From assembly GCA_004297485.1 (NCBI GenBank), contig SCTM01000282.1:1-35007 (forward strand): a stretch of DNA of 35,007 bases, in the 5' to 3' direction. The position numbers and the translations under genes were made by a program. Below the pieces are notes generated by a model, which saw only the letters and a list, made by a program, of their open reading frames with translations, was not told the origin of the DNA and did not search any database. Shown piece by piece: positions 23,548-32,141 of this stretch; the stretch's first letter is position 1, and each line of letters opens with the position of its first letter. This stretch comes from Rhodospirillaceae bacterium. GTDB lineage: Bacteria; Pseudomonadota; Alphaproteobacteria; Rhodospirillales; Rhodospirillaceae.

Positions 23548-24891
23548 ATGGTCCGGCGAACGACCCAACGACCTACCCAAGATGTTGAATTGCGCCGCGA
23601 TGTGATCGCGCGGAGCCGTGATTTCTTTCGCGCGCAGCAAACCCAGCCCTTCATCCCCGGCAGGACAGTCATTCCTGCCTCCGGCAAGGTAGTCGATGAG
23701 GACGACCTTGCCCATCTGATCGATGCGTCTCTGGACATGTGGCTGACCAATGGTCGCCATACCGCAACTTTCGAAAAAAAACTGGCCCATGCTTTCGGAA
23801 CAAAATTCGCGCGCATGACCGTTTCCGGCTCGGCGGCGAATTTGCTCGCCTTTTCTGCGCTCACGTCGCCGCGCCAACGGCGACGCATCGAGGCAGGCTC
23901 GGAAGTATTGACCGTCGCCGCCGGCTTTCCCACCACCGTCGCTCCGGTGATCCAGAACGGCTGCGTGCCGGTGTTCGTCGATATCGATATCGATACGCAC
24001 AACGTCGACATCGAGCGGCTCGCTGCCGCGGTTGGTCCCAAAACAAGGGCCATCATGATCGCACATGCGCTTGGCAATCCTTTTGATCTCGCGGCCGTCT
24101 CCCAATTGGCAAAGGACCACGATCTCTATCTCGTCGAAGATTGCTGCGATGCTTTCGGCGCCCGCTTTCAGGGCAAGCCCGTCGGTACTTTTGGCGATAT
24201 CGCTACGCTCAGCTTCTATCCCGCTCATCACATCACCACGGGCGAAGGCGGTGCCGTTCTGTCCAATAGCCAAAGCATTATGCGAAATGTCGAATCTTTT
24301 CGCGATTGGGGACGGGACTGCTGGTGCGCGCCCGGCGACGAAAACACGTGCGGCATCCGCTTCGATTGGCAGCAAGGTGAACTACCTCACGGCTACGATC
24401 ACAAGTACATCTATTCCCACCTAGGATATAACCTCAAAGCTACCGATATGCAGGCCGCGGTAGGCGTCAGTCAGTTGGATAAACTCGATCGCTTCGTCGC
24501 CGCCCGCTGTGACAACTTCACGTTCCTAAGCGCGGCTTTCCGCAAGGAGGGGCTCGATGAGCACTTTCATCTGCCATGCGCGACCCCTGGTGCGGATCCA
24601 AGTTGGTTTGGGTTTCTCCTCACCATACGTGACACGTCGCCCCTCAAACGTCGCGACGTTCTCATGTACCTCGATCGCAAAAAGATCGGCACGCGGTTAT
24701 TGTTCGCGGGCAACCTAATTCGCCAGCCGGCGTTCAAGACCGTGAACTACCGCGTTGCCGGCCCACTGACCCACACCGACAAAGTGATGCGCGATAGTTT
24801 CTGGATCGGTGTCTGGCCGGGTATCGACGCGCCTCGGCGCACTTATATGGTCGAAGCTTTTGTCGCCATGGTTAAGGACCTGATCCCGTGA
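23548..24891 (+). CDS. rfbH: CDP-4-keto-6-deoxyglucose 3-dehydrase RfbH (DdhC/E1-type)
   Basis: The 447-residue product is an aminotransferase-fold enzyme that uses PMP and a [2Fe-2S] cluster to remove the 3-OH. The Lys that normally holds PLP is replaced by His227 in SFYPAHHITTGEGG, the hallmark of this group. The four cluster cysteines are all there with the E1 spacing C-X57-C-X1-C-X7-C (residues 200, 258, 260 and 268). It works with an iron-sulfur flavoprotein reductase (DdhD/RfbI), which is not in this window. It is coupled to the next gene by a GTGA overlap. Confidence 0.95.
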   Translation: MVRRTTQRPTQDVELRRDVIARSRDFFRAQQTQPFIPGRTVIPASGKVVDEDDLAHLIDASLDMWLTNGRHTATFEKKLAHAFGTKFARMTVSGSAANLLAFSALTSPRQRRRIEAGSEVLTVAAGFPTTVAPVIQNGCVPVFVDIDIDTHNVDIERLAAAVGPKTRAIMIAHALGNPFDLAAVSQLAKDHDLYLVEDCCDAFGARFQGKPVGTFGDIATLSFYPAHHITTGEGGAVLSNSQSIMRNVESFRDWGRDCWCAPGDENTCGIRFDWQQGELPHGYDHKYIYSHLGYNLKATDMQAAVGVSQLDKLDRFVAARCDNFTFLSAAFRKEGLDEHFHLPCATPGADPSWFGFLLTIRDTSPLKRRDVLMYLDRKKIGTRLLFAGNLIRQPAFKTVNYRVAGPLTHTDKVMRDSFWIGVWPGIDAPRRTYMVEAFVAMVKDLIP

Positions 24892-25799
24892 CCCGCGTCT
24901 TGGTGGCGGGGGCCGCCGGATTTGTCGGCGCGAACGTGATGCGCGAACTAGCGCAAAGACCCGACGTTACGGCCGTCGGATGGATACGACCCGGCGGCGA
25001 CCAGTGGCGGCTTGCCCATATACCTCAGAAAAATGTAATTCCAATCGACATCACCAACCTCGATGAGGTAACGCGCGCAATACGACAGTTGCAGCCGGAT
25101 GTCGTCATCAATGCCGCTGCATATGGTGTAATGCCTCAGCAGAACGATCCGGTCCGTAATTACGATGTAAATGTTCATGCCGTTCACATCATTCTTACGG
25201 CGGCGCGCGCATCCGGCGTTTCGCGCGTCGTTCATCTTGGCAGTTACTTCGAATATGGCGATCTATCGGATGTGCTACGGGAAGATAGCGCTCTCATGCC
25301 TAAGAGTAACTATGCCGCAACCAAAGCCGCCGCCAGCTTGATTGCCGCGTCGTGCGATTACCGGACAATGGAAGTCGTCGTCATGCGCTTATTCAATCTC
25401 TGGGGACTCTGGGAAAGCGCCGGGCGACTGGTACCGCAGGTCATTGCGGCGTGCCGCGCCGCCACACCCCTTGCCCTGACCAGCGGCACGCAGCTCAAGG
25501 ATTTTGTTTATATGGGAGATGCAGCGGCGTGGATTGTCGATCTCGCGCTGCGCCAGACACCGGTCGGTCACCGTATCGTCAATCTGGCCTCCGGGGAATT
25601 GACGATGGTGAAAACCCTCGTCTCCACAATCGCCCAGACCATGGGGCACCTTGACCTGATGCGGTTCGGCGCCAAGCCCATGCCGGCGACGGAGCCCAAC
25701 ACAGGACCGGCAGACACCAGTCGCATCGATGAACTACTTCCCGAACGGCGCAAGACACCGATTCAGCAGGCTCTCTCCGACGTCTTGCGCGCGAACTGA
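24888..25799 (+). CDS. SDR-family nucleotide-sugar reductase/epimerase (dideoxyhexose synthase candidate)
   Basis: The 303-residue product starts with GTG overlapping the rfbH stop. It has the extended-SDR pattern: GAAGFVGANVM near the N-terminus, INAAAYGVMPQQNDP, the Ser in LGSYFEYG, and the Tyr-Lys pair in NYAATKAAAS. MRLFNLWGLWESAGRLVPQ resembles abequose/paratose synthase-like reductases. After RfbH, a reductase of this type finishes CDP-paratose, CDP-abequose or a related sugar. Which one cannot be told from the sequence. Context strongly supports the pathway. Confidence 0.85.
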   Translation: MTRVLVAGAAGFVGANVMRELAQRPDVTAVGWIRPGGDQWRLAHIPQKNVIPIDITNLDEVTRAIRQLQPDVVINAAAYGVMPQQNDPVRNYDVNVHAVHIILTAARASGVSRVVHLGSYFEYGDLSDVLREDSALMPKSNYAATKAAASLIAASCDYRTMEVVVMRLFNLWGLWESAGRLVPQVIAACRAATPLALTSGTQLKDFVYMGDAAAWIVDLALRQTPVGHRIVNLASGELTMVKTLVSTIAQTMGHLDLMRFGAKPMPATEPNTGPADTSRIDELLPERRKTPIQQALSDVLRAN

Positions 25800-25804
25800 G
25801 CATC

Positions 25805-26956
25805 ATGAGCGCCCCATCCCACCCTATCGCCATGAAATGGGCAATCCTGTCGGGCATCGAAGCCAATCACACCGGCACAGGTCGCTTCATGCAACACCTG
25901 CAGGCAGCGATCTTAGAGCGCGGTTTGCTCGACGGCACCATTATCTACTCGCCAGCCGGCCAGGCTTTGCTGCCCGAAGCTCTGATGCTGCTTGGCAAAG
26001 TTCCGCATCTTGTTGTCGTGCATCCGCAAATGTTGGGTGTACACGAGACCATGAGGCTCATGCAGGAGCGCGCGGCGAAAGGATATAAGACCAGGTTTTA
26101 TCTGCTGGACAGCTTTTTCTTCTGTTTGCGTAGCTATAACCATCTCGATCATGAGACTGCGCCGTGCTTGCGATGCCTCGGTCCGGATCGGGACGATCAA
26201 GCGGTTCTCAACGGTTGCCGGCCTTGGCCGATGCAGGATGCTTTTAGCTCGACGTTCATGACCGGGCTTCAGTCGTTGGTACGCGTCGGCGCGGTCATTC
26301 TATGCGCACAGAATCATGAGCAAATATCCCTAGCACGACGGCATTTTGGCTCCGGAGCGTTCATCGAGCACGTTGGACTCTGGTGTGCCGATTGGACTGA
26401 CTATGTCAAAATCTTCTCGGCCAACGGTTGTGCAGAAGGCGATCTCGCGGATGAAAGTCCGGAATTCGACGTCGTTTACCACGGCAGCCGCGACATCGCC
26501 AAAGGCATCGCCTGGGTTCTTGCAGTGGCCGCTCGCACACCGGAACTTCGCTATCTCATTCCGATTGATCGCGGCGCCGTCAACGTTATCGCGCCTCCCA
26601 ACGTAACCGTCGCATCCATGCGTTGGGAAACCGGTCTTCACGCCGCCGTCCGGTCTGCTCGGTTGGCGCTGGCACCGTCGCTCTGGTCCAGTCCTTGCGA
26701 AGGTGCTTTGATAAAAAATATCCTTGTCGCTAAGGCGTCGGCCGTCGTCGATATCCCCACGGCTTTTTCGTCTGAGGTACCCGCCGACGTGGTATTGCGA
26801 CTTCCGCAATCTCCTGACCACGCCGCCACATCGATCCGTGAGGCGCTGGTTGAACCGTGGCGTCCGAGGAGCGATGCTCGCCTCGCGTGGGTCGACGCGT
26901 TCCGGAATTTCAATGAAAGCGTGGCCTCGCGCCTGCTGCCCTTCGGTGGACAATGA
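25805..26956 (+). CDS. glycosyltransferase-like protein (GT-B)
   Basis: The 383-residue product has an N-terminal half with KWAILSGIEANHTGTGRFMQ, typical of the glycine-rich acceptor side of GT-B enzymes. Its middle holds HETAPCLRCLGPDRDD, with a paired Cys motif also seen in some O-antigen transferases. The C-terminal half has EFDVVYHGSRDIAKGIAWVLAVA and ARLALAPSLWSSPCEGALIK, which fits the nucleotide-sugar site of GT4-like enzymes. The donor is unknown. It starts six bases after the reductase and overlaps the next gene by four bases. Confidence 0.75.
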   Translation: MSAPSHPIAMKWAILSGIEANHTGTGRFMQHLQAAILERGLLDGTIIYSPAGQALLPEALMLLGKVPHLVVVHPQMLGVHETMRLMQERAAKGYKTRFYLLDSFFFCLRSYNHLDHETAPCLRCLGPDRDDQAVLNGCRPWPMQDAFSSTFMTGLQSLVRVGAVILCAQNHEQISLARRHFGSGAFIEHVGLWCADWTDYVKIFSANGCAEGDLADESPEFDVVYHGSRDIAKGIAWVLAVAARTPELRYLIPIDRGAVNVIAPPNVTVASMRWETGLHAAVRSARLALAPSLWSSPCEGALIKNILVAKASAVVDIPTAFSSEVPADVVLRLPQSPDHAATSIREALVEPWRPRSDARLAWVDAFRNFNESVASRLLPFGGQ

Positions 26957-28008
26957 AAATACGCTTTTTTTGGTGGAAGTCTCCTACGGAAGGCGATTTT
27001 TCCCGTTATCAGGTCTCCAATGTTGAATTGGTGAAACACGCGATGGTCGAATTATCGCGCTATGGCGAAGTCGTCTTTCATCACGCGAACGATCGCGGCC
27101 GCGTCACCACCGATCCCAACGACATACTGCTCGGTCATCCGCCCTACCCCGATTTGAAGGAATACGACAACTGGATTTTCGACAATGGCTTAGACGGACC
27201 TCGGTCCGCTCATCCCAACACCTTCATCATGTTTCCATATGCGCGCGCCGACTTCACGGTTTGGCCGTCCGTACCGTTGCCCACATATGTGAAGGCGTCG
27301 CGCGCTTTTTTCGGCATGGGTGGCGTCGTTCACTATGACGGTAGCCTGGAGACGGCACCGGCAGAATCAATTTGGCGGCAGATCCAGCCAAAATTCGTCC
27401 GGGTCAATATGGGCTGCGACACGCGCCGATTGCCCTATAAAATTGACTTCAAACATCGGCCGTCTGGCCTTCTCCATGTCTCCAGTCTGGCGAAATACAA
27501 GAAGCCAGATTTGATGTTTCGCTCATTGCCGAAAACGGGTTGCCGGCTTTATCTCGGTACCTTCGCCGTCTCCAAACTCGATGAATTCTGGCGTCAGAAA
27601 CTGCTGCCGGCCGACATGCAGATCTTACCGGCCCTCGACAATGGCGATCCTGGCACCAACGCCCGCCTTATCCAGGAATGCTCCTTTTACCTCCACACCG
27701 CTGCGGAGCCGCAGGCTACGACCATTCTTGAAAATTGCGCACGCGGGCTGGTGCCGATCCTGCATCCGGATTCGGGCTTTCGCAGCCCCTATGCGATCTA
27801 CCTCACTGACGACCCGACGGAGAATCAGGGCATCATCGCCGCCGCACTCGCAATGAAAGAGGACGAGTACGCCGAACGCAGCCTGGGCGTACGCCGTCAG
27901 ATACAAATCTATCACTCCTGGCAGCGTATTTTCATGAACATCTTCGCCGACATGCAGGCACTGGTCGCTGGCGGCGAGGTCAATCGCCGTGGCGACGAAT
28001 TCTCCTGA
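26953..28008 (+). CDS. glycosyltransferase-like protein (GT-B)
   Basis: The 351-residue product begins KIRFFWWKSPTEGDFSRYQ, has FIMFPYARADF and then FKHRPSGLLHVSSLAKYKKPD, followed by ECSFYLHTAAEPQATTILEN and GLVPILHPDSGFRSPYAIYL, a likely donor-binding segment of the GT-B type. The ATG overlaps the stop of the preceding gene (ATGA), so the two are translated together and probably add successive sugars. The sugar specificity is unknown. After it comes a gap of 140 bases with no clear signals. Confidence 0.75.
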   Translation: MKIRFFWWKSPTEGDFSRYQVSNVELVKHAMVELSRYGEVVFHHANDRGRVTTDPNDILLGHPPYPDLKEYDNWIFDNGLDGPRSAHPNTFIMFPYARADFTVWPSVPLPTYVKASRAFFGMGGVVHYDGSLETAPAESIWRQIQPKFVRVNMGCDTRRLPYKIDFKHRPSGLLHVSSLAKYKKPDLMFRSLPKTGCRLYLGTFAVSKLDEFWRQKLLPADMQILPALDNGDPGTNARLIQECSFYLHTAAEPQATTILENCARGLVPILHPDSGFRSPYAIYLTDDPTENQGIIAAALAMKEDEYAERSLGVRRQIQIYHSWQRIFMNIFADMQALVAGGEVNRRGDEFS

Positions 28009-28148
28009 ATGATAGGCAAGTTCGTCGTATATTGAGAACCATGAGAGATTATAGAAATACGACCTTGTACGGCGCGACCACATGCTAAGCCAGTCCATTA
28101 CGGCCACCACCACCGCCATGGCCGCAAGCACAACAGATCGGGGCCGAC

Positions 28149-28793
28149 TTGGGCGTATCCCCCGTCTGGCTCGCGACGCTTCATCAGGCGTGGGTTATCG
28201 AGAACACCCATGCCCCCGGCCTCCTGTTGCGGCTTCTCCGTGATGCGCCGTTGCCAACGCCAGATACACTTCGCACACTCGCCTCAGGGCTTTTCCCTAT
28301 GGAAATGCTGGCGGACGTGTCCCGCGCCGCGGTCTTTCTTCACGGACAGGAACGTGGATTGGATACCCTCTTACCCCTGACGCAAGGAAGGCTCACGGAT
28401 ATTCGTGTTCACCACGCGAATGCGGACGAACTGGAAACTTTACGCGCTACCTATGATCAGAACTGGCATTACGATCCCTTGCCGGTAACCGCATCCGGAA
28501 TCGACGCAGACCTGATATTGATAGATCCTCCCGCATTGACCTTGACGGCCTACGTCTGCGACCAGTTGGGGGCCTTCCTAGGGAACTATAGCGGCAGCCT
28601 TATGCTCGCCATCAGCGGCCACCTTCTTAACCAATTGAAATGCGATGCGGACCAACCGAACCTGTTCGGAGAACGGCTGGGACGACTGCTTGAAAGAAGC
28701 GTAACCTGCCAACAGATTGTGTTTCGCAATAGCGACCCGGAAGATATGTTCTGGGCCTGCCTTGACGTTGGGGCGCGCTCAGCCACAGCCTAA
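28149..28793 (+). CDS. hypothetical protein in the polysaccharide cluster
   Basis: The frame is closed by TAA at 28086-28088 and contains no ATG or GTG before the first conserved-looking residues, so TTG 28149 is the only likely start; GGGG stands five bases upstream. The 214-residue product has no family I recognise: a helical N-terminus (WLATLHQAWVIENTHAPG), a middle part with GIDADLILIDPPALTL and FLGNYSGSLMLAIS that looks like an alpha/beta core, and a Cys-containing C-terminus. It may be a truncated or frame-shifted remnant. It sits after the two transferases and before the palindromic repeat. Confidence 0.55.
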   Translation: MGVSPVWLATLHQAWVIENTHAPGLLLRLLRDAPLPTPDTLRTLASGLFPMEMLADVSRAAVFLHGQERGLDTLLPLTQGRLTDIRVHHANADELETLRATYDQNWHYDPLPVTASGIDADLILIDPPALTLTAYVCDQLGAFLGNYSGSLMLAISGHLLNQLKCDADQPNLFGERLGRLLERSVTCQQIVFRNSDPEDMFWACLDVGARSATA

Positions 28794-28835
28794 GTCTTAA
28801 TAAGCGGTTTAGACCTACCGTGGTATGTGGGCTAG

Positions 28836-28879
28836 AGCATGATTCCGAAAAGTTGGAGATTTTCGGATAAAATCATGCT
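28836..28879. repeat. alphaproteobacterial palindromic repeat (GCATGAT/CCGAAAA type)
   Basis: AGCATGATT (28836-28844) and CCGAAAA (28845-28851) are mirrored by TTTTCGG (28860-28866) and AATCATGCT (28871-28879), with an 8-base centre and four extra bases in one arm. Elements with this outline are found in large numbers in intergenic DNA of rhizobia and related groups. It lies between the unknown gene and the CBS-aminotransferase gene. Confidence 0.75.
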
Positions 28880-28933
28880 TCAAAATAAATCGTTGGAGCG
28901 CGGCCGCGCTCTTCTGGATCAAGGGTTTGCCCG

Positions 28934-30409
28934 GTGACGACCGGCCACAAGATCGCGCGTAATCTACTGCCCCTTTCCGGCACTGTGCGGGAGGTTATGG
29001 CGCGTCTTAACGAAGGCGTCGGCGGTGTTGTTTTGTTTACTGACAACGACGGCGTGTTGCGCGGCGTCGCCACCGATGGCGACATCCGTCGCGCGATTCT
29101 TAACGGCTGCAACCTGGATACGCCGGCTGCGGACTTCATGATCCGGAAATTCACGTCGGGCCACGCCGACGCTGACCCGACGCAAAATCTCGCGTTGCTG
29201 TCGGCACGTATCAGGCATCTTCCAATCCTCGATTCCGCAGGACGGCCGGTGGATCTCCTCACCTGGGCCGACCTCTGGCGCATGCCCCTGGTCCAGCCTT
29301 CCTTGGGTGGCAATGAGTCGAAATACGTCAACGACTGTCTCGCCACGGGATGGATATCATCTCAGGGCCCCTACATCGAAAAATTCCAGAATGCTTTTGC
29401 CGCCTACATGGGCGGAGGCCGCGCTTTTTGCACATCCTCCGGCACGACCGCCCTCCATTTGGCGCTGGAAGCCCTGGGGATTGGCGCTGGCGATGAAGTC
29501 ATCGTCCCCGACTTCACCTTCGGCGCAACGGCAAACGTAGTGCTCCATGCCAATGCTACGCCGATCTTTGTGGATGTGGACCCCATCACCTGGACCCTTG
29601 ACCCGAAGGCGATGGAAGCCGCCATCACCTCCCGCACCAAAGCCGTCATTCCCGTGCATCTCTATGGCCACCCCTGCGATATGGACCCGATCATGGCGCT
29701 CGCACGCGAACATGGCCTTAAAGTCATTGAAGACTGTGCCGAAGCTCTCGGCGCCGAATACAAAGGCCGCAAAGTCGGACTCATCGGCGATGTGGGATGT
29801 TTCAGTTTCTTCGCCAACAAAGTCATCACCACGGGCGAAGGCGGCATGGTCTTGACCAACTCGTCGGAACTCGCCGCCACCATGGCGATGCTGCGCGACC
29901 ACGGCATGGCGCCCGGGCGGCGTTACTGGCATCTGGCTGCGGGCTATAATTACCGTATGACCAACCTCCAGGCGGCTGTCGGATTGGCGCAGCTGGAGCG
30001 GATCGACGTCTTCTTGGACCGCCGTGCCGAGCTGGTGAAACGCTACAACGGTTATCTAGCCGGTTTCGCCGGTCTGCAATTGCCGACGCAAGCCCCTTGG
30101 GCGCGGAACATCTATTGGCTTTATTCCCTAGCCGTCTGTCCCGAACACTTGGGCATGAACCGGGATCAGCTGGCTGCCCGCCTGCAGGAGCGGGGGATTG
30201 AGACCCGTCCGGTTTTCCATCCCCTTCATGACCAACCAGCCTACCGCACCGGCATCGCTCATCCGTGCCCGGTCACCGCGGACATCGCCGCGCGCGGCCT
30301 CAGCCTTCCCACGGGCAATGAAATGACCGGCGCCGAGGTAGACCGGGTCTGCGATGCGCTGACGTCCATCATGCGCACGCAGCAAGTCTATCGCGCCCAA
30401 CCCGCCTAA
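28934..30409 (+). CDS. CBS-domain pair fused to DegT/DnrJ/EryC1 sugar aminotransferase
   Basis: The product has 491 residues from GTG 28934. Residues 5-110 form a CBS pair (LPLSGTVREVMARLNEGVGG, then GVATDGDIRRAI and LPILDSAGRPVDLLTW). From about 120 on it is a PLP sugar aminotransferase with SKYVNDCLATGWISSQGPY, FCTSSGTTALHLALEALG, VEDCAEALGAEYKG-like residues (IEDCAEALGAEYKGRKVGLI) and Lys296 in SFFANKVITTGEGG. This should aminate a keto group of a nucleotide-linked or free sugar. The CBS pair often binds adenine nucleotides and may regulate it. It is the first gene of the nonulosonate-type operon; the next begins 30 bases later. Confidence 0.9.
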   Translation: MTTGHKIARNLLPLSGTVREVMARLNEGVGGVVLFTDNDGVLRGVATDGDIRRAILNGCNLDTPAADFMIRKFTSGHADADPTQNLALLSARIRHLPILDSAGRPVDLLTWADLWRMPLVQPSLGGNESKYVNDCLATGWISSQGPYIEKFQNAFAAYMGGGRAFCTSSGTTALHLALEALGIGAGDEVIVPDFTFGATANVVLHANATPIFVDVDPITWTLDPKAMEAAITSRTKAVIPVHLYGHPCDMDPIMALAREHGLKVIEDCAEALGAEYKGRKVGLIGDVGCFSFFANKVITTGEGGMVLTNSSELAATMAMLRDHGMAPGRRYWHLAAGYNYRMTNLQAAVGLAQLERIDVFLDRRAELVKRYNGYLAGFAGLQLPTQAPWARNIYWLYSLAVCPEHLGMNRDQLAARLQERGIETRPVFHPLHDQPAYRTGIAHPCPVTADIAARGLSLPTGNEMTGAEVDRVCDALTSIMRTQQVYRAQPA

Positions 30410-30439
30410 CCCCTCTGATCAAACGGCAAAGCAATATCC

Positions 30440-31399
30440 ATGGCTCATTTCTCACGCGACCATTTGCGGCACAATCTCTCCGGCCCGGTGTTTCCAATCC
30501 TGACTCCATTCACGGCCGATGGTGCCGCCGTGGATCATGAGGCTCTCGGACACTATGTAGACTTTCTCGCCAAGGTCGGCGTGCCCGCCATCCTGTCCAC
30601 GGTCGGCACTAGCCGTTTCAACCTCCTTAGCGACGATGAAATCAAGGCCGTCAACACCACCATCGCCACTGCGGCACGTGGGCGATGCATTGTAATCCTG
30701 GCTGGCCCGCTTGTCGGCAACACCGCCACCAACATCGCCTTCGCCCGCCATGCCGAGAGCGTCGGCGCCGACGGCTTCATCGCCTACTTTCCCGAGCGCT
30801 ACTACGGCGAGGTCCCGGTTTTCGACTTCTTTCGTGCAGTCTCCGAAGCCGTGTCCATCGGCGTGATGATCCACGAAATGCCCATGCGTAGCGGCTACGG
30901 CGGCAATCAGCAATATAGCCTCGATCTGCTCGACCGGCTGACCGATTTACCCGGTGTGGTCGGCATGAAGGAAGAGTGTTTGGACGGCGGCTATGCCTAT
31001 CTGCTTCATCGCCGTTTAAACGGCAAATGCGGAATTATCGGTGCCGGCAGCAAGCGCCTGTTCATGCGCGATTTTCATGCCGGCGCGAAAGCCTACCTCG
31101 TCGGCATCGGCAACTTCTTTCCCCGTGTCGCCGTGGATTTTCATACTGCCCTCGTCGGCGGCAACAACGAACACGCCCACGCCATCGTTCGCGCTTATGA
31201 AGACCCCTACTTTGATTTAGCGGTTTCCCTCGGCTGGCATATCGCTCTCAAGGAAACGATGAGTTTTCTGAAGTTAATGCCGCGTTTCGAGCGCGCGCCT
31301 CTGCCATGTTTAACCGACGCCCAGAGCGCGAAGCTGCGCGCCTGCGTCGATAAGCTCGGCTGGCTGTCCCGCGACCCTGCCCACGCCGCGGTGGTGTGA
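30440..31399 (+). CDS. DapA/NanA-family Schiff-base lyase or synthase
   Basis: The 319-residue product is a TIM barrel of the DHDPS/N-acetylneuraminate-lyase superfamily. It has PVFPILTPFTADGAAVDHEAL, the LSTVGTSRFNLLS turn, LAGPLVGNTATNIAFARHAE and the Schiff-base Lys177 in GVVGMKEE. The Tyr usually found in the YN-P motif on the preceding strand is here His145 (IHEMPMR). Its place between a sugar aminotransferase and a CMP-sugar synthetase suggests a sugar 2-keto-acid substrate. Its start lies 30 bases after the upstream stop, and the next gene begins after 4 bases. Confidence 0.85.
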   Translation: MAHFSRDHLRHNLSGPVFPILTPFTADGAAVDHEALGHYVDFLAKVGVPAILSTVGTSRFNLLSDDEIKAVNTTIATAARGRCIVILAGPLVGNTATNIAFARHAESVGADGFIAYFPERYYGEVPVFDFFRAVSEAVSIGVMIHEMPMRSGYGGNQQYSLDLLDRLTDLPGVVGMKEECLDGGYAYLLHRRLNGKCGIIGAGSKRLFMRDFHAGAKAYLVGIGNFFPRVAVDFHTALVGGNNEHAHAIVRAYEDPYFDLAVSLGWHIALKETMSFLKLMPRFERAPLPCLTDAQSAKLRACVDKLGWLSRDPAHAAVV

Positions 31400-31403
31400 A
31401 CCC

Positions 31404-32120
31404 ATGCCTGACCCGGCACGTACGCTTGTTGTCATTCCGGCCCGCGGCGGCTCAAAACGCCTGCCGCGCAAGAACGTGTTGCCGCTCGGCGGCAAACCGT
31501 TGATCCTCCACGCCGTCGACGTCGCGCTGGCAGCAGCCACGTTTGGACAAGTACTGGTTTCCACCGACGATCCTGAAATCAAGACTGTCGCTTTGAGCCG
31601 CAAAGGCGTGTCGGTCGATGACCGTGCGTCCATTCTTGCCGGCGACAAGGTCAAGGTCGTCGACGTCATCGGTGAACTGACCGACCGGCCTGATATACAG
31701 CGGGATTTCGACGTGATTGGCATGCTACTGCCGACCTGCCCGTTTCGTACCGCCGAACAGGTGGGCGCGGGCTTTGCCACATTGACCACCGAATGCGATG
31801 CGACCATCAGCTTTTCGACCTACGAGTTCCCGCCCCAATCCGCCGTTACCTTGGACGACGCCGGATATATGGTTCCTTTGTTCGATCCATCGCCGCTTCT
31901 GACCGGCAATACCCGGTCCCAGGATCAGCCCCCGACCTACCGGCCTAACGGCGCTTTCTTTTTTACTTGGATCGCGTCATTCCGCCGTTTGCGTAGCTTT
32001 TACACCGGCCGGGTCAAGGGCGTGACCATGCCGCGCCTGAATTCCGTCGATATCGATGACGCCCAAGATTTTCAATACGCTCAGTTCCTCATCGACAGCA
32101 GCCAGATTAAGGTTGCCTAG
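31404..32120 (+). CDS. CMP-sugar synthetase (acylneuraminate cytidylyltransferase family)
   Basis: The 238-residue product shows the nucleotide-binding VVIPARGGSKRLPRKNVLPL, followed by GGKPLILHAVDVALA and STDDPEI, then the substrate part YRPNGAFFFTWIASF and VDIDDAQDFQYAQF. It activates a nonulosonic acid such as a sialic, legionaminic or related sugar by joining it to CMP. Length is normal for the single-domain form. The gene starts 4 bases after the DapA-like gene and is followed by a NeuB-like gene. Substrate type is inferred from this order. Confidence 0.9.
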   Translation: MPDPARTLVVIPARGGSKRLPRKNVLPLGGKPLILHAVDVALAAATFGQVLVSTDDPEIKTVALSRKGVSVDDRASILAGDKVKVVDVIGELTDRPDIQRDFDVIGMLLPTCPFRTAEQVGAGFATLTTECDATISFSTYEFPPQSAVTLDDAGYMVPLFDPSPLLTGNTRSQDQPPTYRPNGAFFFTWIASFRRLRSFYTGRVKGVTMPRLNSVDIDDAQDFQYAQFLIDSSQIKVA

Positions 32121-32141
32121 CTTCATCAAGGACACCTCGCC

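Noticed and set aside
23506-24375. 289-codon minus-strand frame opposite rfbH
   Set aside because: Antisense to rfbH, whose motifs are complete; the frame stays open because of codon bias on the coding strand.
28118-28250. ATG frame at 28118 as start of the unknown gene
   Set aside because: It is in another frame and ends at a stop after about 40 codons; joining it to the 214-residue frame would need a frameshift for which there is no direct evidence.
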